Source: Ignavibacteriota bacterium
Lineage (GTDB): Bacteria; Bacteroidota; Ignavibacteria; UBA10030; UBA6906
Direction of reading: 5' to 3'
Length of the DNA: 35,155 nucleotides
Assembly: GCA_003157485.1 (NCBI GenBank)
Contig: PMJQ01000129.1
Span: forward strand, 1-35,155
In this document: in pieces, positions 29,748 through 35,155 of the stretch
Numbering within the stretch: position 1 is the stretch's first letter
Layout: each line of letters begins with the position of its first letter
The notes under the pieces: generated by a model
What the model saw: only the letters and a program-made list of their open reading frames with translations
Databases searched by the model: none
Told to the model about the DNA's origin: nothing
Translations under genes and position numbers: made by a program

Positions 29748-32196
29748 CTCCCCCCTCAATGTCGGTCATCGCCGTCCGCCGCACCACGACGATTGTCATG
29801 TCGTCGTGCTGGACCGCCTTTCCGGCGAACGATTGTACCTTTTGAAGGATCCCCTCGACAATATCGTCCGCGCGCCTTTCCGCCAGACCCGCGATCGCCG
29901 TCTGAAATCGCTCGTCCCCGAACTGCTCTCCGGCCCGGTTCATGGATTCGACGAACCCGTCGGTATACAGGACGAGGACGTCTCCCGTCCGGAAGGGGAG
30001 TGTCACCTCCTCGATGGTCTTGCTGAAAACGTCTCCCGGCTCGAGTCCAAGCGCGATCCCCCTGGGCTGGATTACTTCGGTGCTGGATGATCCCGGACGG
30101 CAGAGGATGGCGGGGTTGTGTCCGGCTCTGGCGATCGTCACCGTACTCCGCAACGGATCGACAAGTGCGTATATGATGCTTATGAAATTCCCCCGCGCGA
30201 CGTTCTCGTAGAAGAGGGAGTTCGCCTCCATGAGGACCTCCGCGGGTGAATCAGATGATCGTGCCACCGCCTTGAGGAACCCCTTCGTCAGCGTCATGTA
30301 AAACGCCCCCTCCGTGCCTTTCCCGGACACGTCTCCGACGACAATCCCGAGCTTCCCCGTGCGTGGAAGGACAAAATCATAGTAATCTCCCCCCACCTCG
30401 AGCGCCGGCACACAGCGCGCCGCGATATCAAGCCCGATCGCCGGTGGGATGGACGTGGGGAGGAGGCTCATCTGCACATCCCGGGCGATCTGGAGCTCGT
30501 GCTTCATCCGCTCGCGCTCGGAAATGTGGCGTGCAAAAGCCGGCACGATGGCATCGGTGTCGGTCACCCGGTCTCGTGTTATCAGGCCCACCCAGCCCGC
30601 GACAATCAAACCGACGCCAAGGCCCAGGACGACATAACCGGAAAGTGAGATGGACTGATCCCCGGCATACAGCATGACAGGGAGTGTGTCGAGCGAAGCA
30701 GCTGCGACGAGTCCGATGTAGGCAGTGAGGACGTCGAATCGGCTGAGCGACCAGAGGATCACGGCGACGGATGCGGCCTGAATCAGGTGGCCGGGGAGCA
30801 TTGGATGAATCGTCGTCGAGCCCAGGAGAGGGGATATAAGCGCCACGATCACGATGATCGCCGGGCTCGAAGAGATCCTGTGACGGAGAAAAGCCATCGG
30901 GAATACGAAAAGCGCCGAGATGACGAAGAGCTCCAGAGAAGCCAGGTGCGCAGCAAGGAACACTCCCGGAGAAAGATAGGGGAGATACTTCAGTGTGATA
31001 TTCTCGTTAAGGTTGAACCAGACGGGGCCGGTTGCGGCAAGAGCCCGCATCCCGAGCAATAAGAGACCATTTGCGGCGGCTCCCGTGGCAATGCCGATGA
31101 GAACTGACTGCGCGACCCGGGAATCGAGGAGATGTCCTTTCATGATGAGATCGACGGTCGTGAATTTCTCTCTCCAGGCTTCACGCCCGAGTGACTCGGA
31201 AATCGACCATGAGAGGACGAGTGCGCCGCCGTAAAAAAGGGGACCGAAGAGCGCGGCAGCGAAGAAAGCTGCGTTCCAACCGCGCGGGACCGTGAAGAAT
31301 ATCTCCACGGCGAGTAGTGCCGCCGCGGCTGCGCCGAGTATGAGTCCCGTGCGCCAGCCGATCTCATACGACCGGATCCTCTTAAGGCCCGCCGCGATCA
31401 TGAAAATGATGAGGGCGGCAATGATGACAACAACGCCGATTTCAAGATAGACCACCTCGCCGGTTGCCCGGTATTCCGCAGGCACATCGCGTGAGACGGA
31501 GAATCCGGCGATCCTGTTCCCGTCAACACGCACTTTGATGCTGAGGGGATTGTCAAGGAGCGTGTCCTTCCCTCCCCAGGTGAACTCAAAATCGGTCCGC
31601 TCGTGCAGCTCGATTCTCTTTTCGCCCGCAAAGTGGATCTGAGACATCGTGAACGGTTCGCGGGCGTACCGGCGGAGAAAGGATTCCGCCAGTCCGCGTG
31701 CTTCAACGGGGGAGAGTGAGGGAAGACTCATGCTGTCAGGAAGAGGGACTTCAAGCTTTGTCAGACCGCCTTCGAGGTCAAGTCCCATCTCCGGTTTTCC
31801 GGTGAACGAACCCGCGGGGCTGTTCATTTGGTCCCGGGGAGCACCGCCTCCACCGAGTGCGATGTTCGCATCGTCCGGCTTCTCCCATCGCACGGTCCAT
31901 ACGAATGCACGGACACTCTTCCGGAGAAGGGCGTTTCCTTCCCTCACGCCGAACCGCTTATGCACCTCGCGTACCAGGTCCTGCGCCTCCCCGATGTCGG
32001 CGGTTGCCGTATACCCCTGTGTCGTGATCCCCAGGCTGTCCGCTATCGCTCCCGCGATCGCAATCATCCCATCTCTCCCTGTTCCGATCTCAAGCCCGCC
32101 GAGAGGGTGAACATCACGGAACAGGAGAATTCCGGCGGCCAGCCCGGCGCCGGTCACAACGAGGGTCAGAAGACCAGTTCGAATTCTGTGTGACAT
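29740..32196 (-). CDS. SpoIIE-type (PP2C-like) protein phosphatase with large multi-pass membrane domain
   Basis: This encodes 818 residues. A first membrane helix (about 5-25) precedes an extracytoplasmic region of about 220 residues. About ten helices follow to residue 545, then a short linker and a SpoIIE/RsbU phosphatase domain (about 561-818). Phosphatase motifs are GGDYYD, GDVSGKGTEGAFYM, LYTDGFVES and HDDMT, with the metal-binding Asp residues intact. It should dephosphorylate an anti-anti-sigma or similar partner in response to an outside signal. The last helices before the linker (about 390-530) look like a CPBP/ABI intramembrane protease bundle without its Glu-Glu and His residues. 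ATG 32196 starts the first helix; TTG 32271 is an alternative. No kinase or STAS partner gene is nearby. Confidence 0.87.
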   Translation of the reverse strand: MSHRIRTGLLTLVVTGAGLAAGILLFRDVHPLGGLEIGTGRDGMIAIAGAIADSLGITTQGYTATADIGEAQDLVREVHKRFGVREGNALLRKSVRAFVWTVRWEKPDDANIALGGGGAPRDQMNSPAGSFTGKPEMGLDLEGGLTKLEVPLPDSMSLPSLSPVEARGLAESFLRRYAREPFTMSQIHFAGEKRIELHERTDFEFTWGGKDTLLDNPLSIKVRVDGNRIAGFSVSRDVPAEYRATGEVVYLEIGVVVIIAALIIFMIAAGLKRIRSYEIGWRTGLILGAAAAALLAVEIFFTVPRGWNAAFFAAALFGPLFYGGALVLSWSISESLGREAWREKFTTVDLIMKGHLLDSRVAQSVLIGIATGAAANGLLLLGMRALAATGPVWFNLNENITLKYLPYLSPGVFLAAHLASLELFVISALFVFPMAFLRHRISSSPAIIVIVALISPLLGSTTIHPMLPGHLIQAASVAVILWSLSRFDVLTAYIGLVAAASLDTLPVMLYAGDQSISLSGYVVLGLGVGLIVAGWVGLITRDRVTDTDAIVPAFARHISERERMKHELQIARDVQMSLLPTSIPPAIGLDIAARCVPALEVGGDYYDFVLPRTGKLGIVVGDVSGKGTEGAFYMTLTKGFLKAVARSSDSPAEVLMEANSLFYENVARGNFISIIYALVDPLRSTVTIARAGHNPAILCRPGSSSTEVIQPRGIALGLEPGDVFSKTIEEVTLPFRTGDVLVLYTDGFVESMNRAGEQFGDERFQTAIAGLAERRADDIVEGILQKVQSFAGKAVQHDDMTIVVVRRTAMTDIEGGVI

Positions 32197-32553
32197 ATGT
32201 TGGAGTTCGTTCAGTTGTCGGTACGCAGGGGGGAGCTGCCGTAACCTGCGGGAGTTGCACGGGTTAACCAACCCCTGATACTAGCGAGACAACCCGCGAA
32301 AGTCAAGGAGGCCGCGACTCCGGCTCGTCGCGCCCTGGACGGTCGTTGAGTTCCCGGCGTGAGAAATCGTACAGAGCTCTCCGAATTGTTCTCCCTTTAT
32401 CTTCCCTCGGGTTAAACTTCGTCGGTCTTCGGTTGTCAATAATCTGTGGGCGTGATTCAGCCCTTCATCTGTCACTACGGCGGTTTGGGAGGTACTCACG
32501 ACTGAGAGCAATGCAGCGTGGGAAGGCTGGTTTTCACATTGGGAGACAACATT
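32197..32553. other. 357-bp divergent intergenic region
   Basis: It separates the SpoIIE-type phosphatase gene from the divergent membrane-protein gene. It holds the minus-strand promoter candidate at 32411-32439 and a small hairpin in the leader (GGGTT 32261-32265 with AACCC 32270-32274). A minus-strand open frame (32281-32511) covers the promoter and has no ribosome site, so it is not called. I found no good promoter for the plus-strand gene. Confidence 0.45.
32411..32439 (-). promoter_or_regulatory. sigma70-like promoter candidate of the SpoIIE-type phosphatase gene
   Basis: On the minus strand TTGACA (32439-32434) is followed after 17 bp by TTTAAC (32416-32411). The leader to ATG 32196 would be about 205 nt. 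Confidence 0.4.
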
Positions 32554-33174
32554 GTGAGCCGCACATCGATATCGGGGACTCGTCTGATAGGGCGCATCCA
32601 GGGCCGGCTCGACCGGTTGTCAACTTTGGCGGTGGTGCTCTCGAGTTGCCTGGCGCTCGTGCTGATAGGCATCGGCGACTATATCACCGGCACGGAGATC
32701 ATATTCACAATGTTCTACCTGATCCCCGTTTCGGCGATAAGCTGGAAGCTCGGAAGATCCGCGGGGATCGTCGCTTCTTTGATCTGCGCGGTTGTCTGGT
32801 CGATCGTGGACTATTTCGGAAGACCGCTGTTTGATCCCGTGACGGTCGTATGGAACATCGCGATCCAGTTCGCCATGTTTGTCTCTTACGCGGTTGTCCT
32901 CTCAAAGGTGCGGACGGGGATCGACGCGCAGACCGCAGTAAATGAGGACCTTGAGGCTGCCCTGGCGGAAGTGAAAAGGCTGAGCGGAGTGATCCCCATT
33001 TGCGCTTGGTGTAAAAAAATACGCGACAGCGAGGGAGTCTGGCACCAGCTCGAAACGTACATCCTGGACCATTCCGAAGTCGATTTCACCCACAGCATAT
33101 GTCCGGAATGTAAGCATACGCTGTACCCCGGCCGGGGCAAATCCGGGCCGTTTCCAAGGACGGCGGGAATTTGA
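32554..33174 (+). CDS. membrane protein with C-terminal Cys4 zinc-binding-like tail
   Basis: This encodes 206 residues. Three or four helices (about 24-42, 48-64, 68-86 and 97-118) are followed by a short coiled linker (122-145). A tail follows with CAWC (Cys150, Cys153) and CPEC (Cys183, Cys186) separated by a GVWHQLETYI segment. This tail is often seen at the end of PAS or response-regulator proteins in environmental bacteria and probably binds zinc; here it is joined straight to a sensor-like membrane part without kinase or cyclase output. The start is uncertain: GTG 32554 has GGGAG eight bases upstream, GTG 32518 is the longer choice. It is divergent from the SpoIIE-type phosphatase, a possible partner. 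Confidence 0.72.
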   Translation: MSRTSISGTRLIGRIQGRLDRLSTLAVVLSSCLALVLIGIGDYITGTEIIFTMFYLIPVSAISWKLGRSAGIVASLICAVVWSIVDYFGRPLFDPVTVVWNIAIQFAMFVSYAVVLSKVRTGIDAQTAVNEDLEAALAEVKRLSGVIPICAWCKKIRDSEGVWHQLETYILDHSEVDFTHSICPECKHTLYPGRGKSGPFPRTAGI

Positions 33175-33221
33175 TTGCCGGTCCGCTATCGGGTAAAAGG
33201 ATGTCCGCCTGAATTCTTTCC

Positions 33222-33791
33222 TTACATCCCCATGTATTGTGCGTGGACGTACACTCCGGTGTGGACATTATAGAGCAAATACCAGCCCGGGTGGTCGGCG
33301 TCATCGTACACGACGAAGTCATCCCCGCAGTCCCAGCACCAGTCTGAGCAGAGGGGCCAATCCCATGACGCTACCTCAAAACTGCGCCCGCCCGGAAACC
33401 AGAACTGGTGACGGTTTGCATCAATCCGCGTGACTTGATACCGGTACTTCACCCCGGAATGGGCAAAGCGACCCTGCGCAAACGGCTTATCCATATGGAA
33501 CCGCGCATCACCCGGTTGTTCGTGGCCGAACCACTGATTGTGATTGACGTGCGGCACTTCGTTCACATGGCCGGTCGGTAGATGCTCCGCCTGGCGCCCT
33601 TCGGAAGGATTGCTCCTTGCCGCCGGCGGCGGCGGTATGTGCCCCTGGTTCGCCCGCGGCCGGTTCTGCGCTGTTCTGGCGCCCCCGCCCGATGTCCGCC
33701 CTCCACGTTGCGCCTCGGCTGACGAGGGAAGCAGGAAAGCCGCTGCGAGGATGAACACCGGTGCGGACAGGAAAGCGATTCTCGTCTTCAT
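33222..33791 (-). CDS. secreted conserved protein of unknown function
   Basis: This encodes 189 residues. A signal peptide (about 1-27) is followed by a Gly/Arg/Pro/His-rich low-complexity stretch (about 28-95) and a compact C-terminal domain rich in Trp, Tyr and Asp. The latter has WDWPLCSDWCWDCGDDFVVY and HPGWYLLYNVHTGVYVHAQY. The C-terminal pattern (Trp-Asp...Tyr-Asp-Asp, then GWYL.YN...YV) recurs in uncharacterised exported proteins of soil bacteria as far as I recall. Its several Cys could form disulphides in the periplasm. The start is fixed by AAAGGAG before the ATG. No function is known. Confidence 0.78.
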   Translation of the reverse strand: MKTRIAFLSAPVFILAAAFLLPSSAEAQRGGRTSGGGARTAQNRPRANQGHIPPPPAARSNPSEGRQAEHLPTGHVNEVPHVNHNQWFGHEQPGDARFHMDKPFAQGRFAHSGVKYRYQVTRIDANRHQFWFPGGRSFEVASWDWPLCSDWCWDCGDDFVVYDDADHPGWYLLYNVHTGVYVHAQYMGM

Positions 33792-33871
33792 GAATAGCTC
33801 CTTTCATCTGTTGTGAAGATCAGGTGCGGCCCGCTTTCATTTCATGCGCTATCTTGACTAAATTTCCTCCA

Positions 33872-33923
33872 GTTGATGCTACAAATCAACATTACAAACT
33901 GATATAGTCCAAAGGGTTGATTT
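33872..33923. promoter_or_regulatory. cluster of GTTGAT inverted repeats upstream of the secreted-protein gene
   Basis: GTTGAT (33872-33877) faces ATCAAC (33885-33890) with seven bases between, and the same AAATCAAC (33883-33890) also faces GTTGATTT (33916-33923). Three half-sites of one motif lie 80-130 bp before the start at 33791, in an AT-rich patch that probably holds its promoter. A dimeric regulator is the simplest explanation. Confidence 0.35.
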
Positions 33924-33995
33924 CCGGGGACTTGTCCGGGCAGGGGCCTGTTTTCTCTCTGACACCTGGAACCCGGCGATCGCATCTTGCCCTTT

Positions 33996-35155
33996 TCATG
34001 CGCCGCCGGAATCCTGACCGCCGGCCTCCGATCGGTCGAAGTGGTGCGTCATCTCATACTCCAGTTCGGGATCGATCTTCTGCTTCTCGATCTTTCTTGC
34101 CCGTTCCATCAGTTCCTCATGATGGGCCTGAAGGTACGCAAGCTCCTTTTTGCCGTACGAAAGCCTTGTCACGATGACGAAAAGAACCGGGACGATCAGT
34201 ATGGCGAGCGTGGAAGCCGCGAGCATTCCCCCGAGAACCGTGAACCCGATCGTATTCCGGGCAACCGCGCCCGCCCCTGTGGCGAATGCAAGCGGCAGGA
34301 CCCCCAGTATGAACGCAAGCGAGGTCATGATGATCGGCCGGAGCCTGAGCTTGACCGCCTCCAGCGTGGACTGTATCAGTTCCTCGCCCCGGTCGACCCG
34401 CACTTTTGCGAACTCCACGATGAGTATGGCATTCTTGGCCGACAGCCCGATAAGCGTGATGAGCCCGATCTGTGCGTACACGTTGTTTGTGAGACGCGGT
34501 ATGCAGACGAGCATCAATATGGCGCCGAACGCGCTGATCGGCACCGGAAGCATGACCGAGAACGGCACCGACCAGCTTTCGTACAGCGCGGCGAGAAAGA
34601 GAAACACGAACGTGATGGAGAATATGAATATGTATACCGTCGTCGATCCCGCCTTTATTTCCTCGTAGCTCAGCCCCGAGAATTCGTACGTATAGCCCCG
34701 GGGCAATGCCCTGTCCGCCGTCGCTCTCAGCGCGTCGATTCCTTCCCCCGTGCTGTACCCGGGCGGCGTGGATCCATCCACCTCCGCGGAACGGAATATA
34801 TTGAAGTGTGTCACGAGCGGCGGGGCTTCGGTCGCCTTATAGCTGATCAATGTGCTGAGCGGGACCATGGTTCCCGCCTGGTTGCGCACGTAATACCTGT
34901 CCATGTCCGATATTAGGGCGCGGAATGTCGTGTCCGCCTGCACGACGACATGGTACGTGCGGTCGTACAGCGTGAAGTTATTCACGAACAGGCTCCCCAT
35001 GAACGCCTGCATCGTCGTGAACACGTCTGCCACGTTCACCCCCAGCTTCGCGCACTTGTCGCGGTCCAGCGTCAGCTCGTAGCTGGGCGTGTGCGCGCCG
35101 TAATAGCTGAACGCCGTCGAAATGGCCGGGGTCTTGTGCGCTTCGGCGACGAAGT
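33996..35155 (-). CDS. RND multidrug-efflux transporter, inner-membrane subunit (partial, C-terminal part)
   Basis: The visible part is about 386 residues and continues beyond the window's right edge; full proteins have about 1050. It contains the end of the porter domain (the second large periplasmic loop), then helices about 8-12. Signature segments are LAALYESWSVPFSVML, GLSAKNAILIVEFA, RLRPIIMTSLAF and GGMLAASTLAILIVPVLF, all typical of the HAE1 (AcrB-like) family. The pump exchanges protons for drugs or other amphiphiles together with a membrane-fusion protein and an outer-membrane channel, whose genes are not in this window. The C-terminal tail (about 50 residues) is charged. The frame is open from the right edge, so the real start is outside. 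Confidence 0.93.
   Translation of the reverse strand, partial: FVAEAHKTPAISTAFSYYGAHTPSYELTLDRDKCAKLGVNVADVFTTMQAFMGSLFVNNFTLYDRTYHVVVQADTTFRALISDMDRYYVRNQAGTMVPLSTLISYKATEAPPLVTHFNIFRSAEVDGSTPPGYSTGEGIDALRATADRALPRGYTYEFSGLSYEEIKAGSTTVYIFIFSITFVFLFLAALYESWSVPFSVMLPVPISAFGAILMLVCIPRLTNNVYAQIGLITLIGLSAKNAILIVEFAKVRVDRGEELIQSTLEAVKLRLRPIIMTSLAFILGVLPLAFATGAGAVARNTIGFTVLGGMLAASTLAILIVPVLFVIVTRLSYGKKELAYLQAHHEELMERARKIEKQKIDPELEYEMTHHFDRSEAGGQDSGGA

Noticed and set aside
32241-32268. GTAAC at 32241 and GTTAAC at 32263 as another Pho-like array
   Set aside because: The elements are not in 11-bp register and have no partner unit between them; the GTTAAC is part of a small hairpin.

Overview
The window looks like a GC-rich member of the Bacteroidota/Chlorobiota group, most like the Ignavibacteria-type lineages. 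The main evidence is two secreted proteins (554-2650 and 11011-13569) that end in a type IX secretion C-terminal sorting domain with the QNYPNPFNP signature. A carboxypeptidase-regulatory-domain TonB receptor, a PafA-type alkaline phosphatase and one possible TAnnTTTG promoter element agree with this. No rRNA, tRNA, CRISPR array or transposase was seen. Both window ends are intergenic or cut: bases 1-129 hold no supported gene, and an RND transporter runs off the right edge.

Layout. 130-6141: a small membrane protein, a secreted beta-propeller protein with about 14 repeats, a GT39-like glycosyltransferase fused to TPRs, then a short cassette (zinc-ribbon peptide, membrane peptide, PAP2 phosphatase). 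6170-7694: a membrane-anchored endonuclease/exonuclease/phosphatase protein and a 62-residue gene. 8155-15430: TonB-dependent receptor, secreted parallel beta-helix protein with a 1.1-kb internal duplication, and PafA-like phosphatase, all on the plus strand. 15460-21214: PLP decarboxylase, PaaI thioesterase with geranylgeranyl-reductase-family flavoprotein, and an ABC-2 permease/ATPase pair. 21328-21812: remains of two broken genes. 21859-25909: TPR lipoprotein divergent from an NfeD-like/flotillin pair. 26054-29747: beta-carbonic-anhydrase-like protein, M28 peptidase, a small unknown protein, metallophosphoesterase. 29740-33791: SpoIIE-type phosphatase with a large membrane domain, a membrane protein with a Cys4 tail, and a secreted unknown. 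33996 to the end: C-terminal part of an RND efflux pump.

The most interesting signal is regulatory. Tandem GTAAC-type units in an exact 11-bp register lie upstream of three transcription units (near 4869, 7384 and 8031), with a weaker pair at 25950. At two of them the last unit is exactly 10 nt from a candidate -10 element and no -35 is visible, which is the geometry of PhoB/OmpR-family boxes. The genes behind them are rich in phosphatases and end with a TonB receptor to PafA run, so I propose a phosphate-starvation (Pho-like) regulon in this lineage. This is inference from sequence geometry and gene content; the regulator is not in the window.
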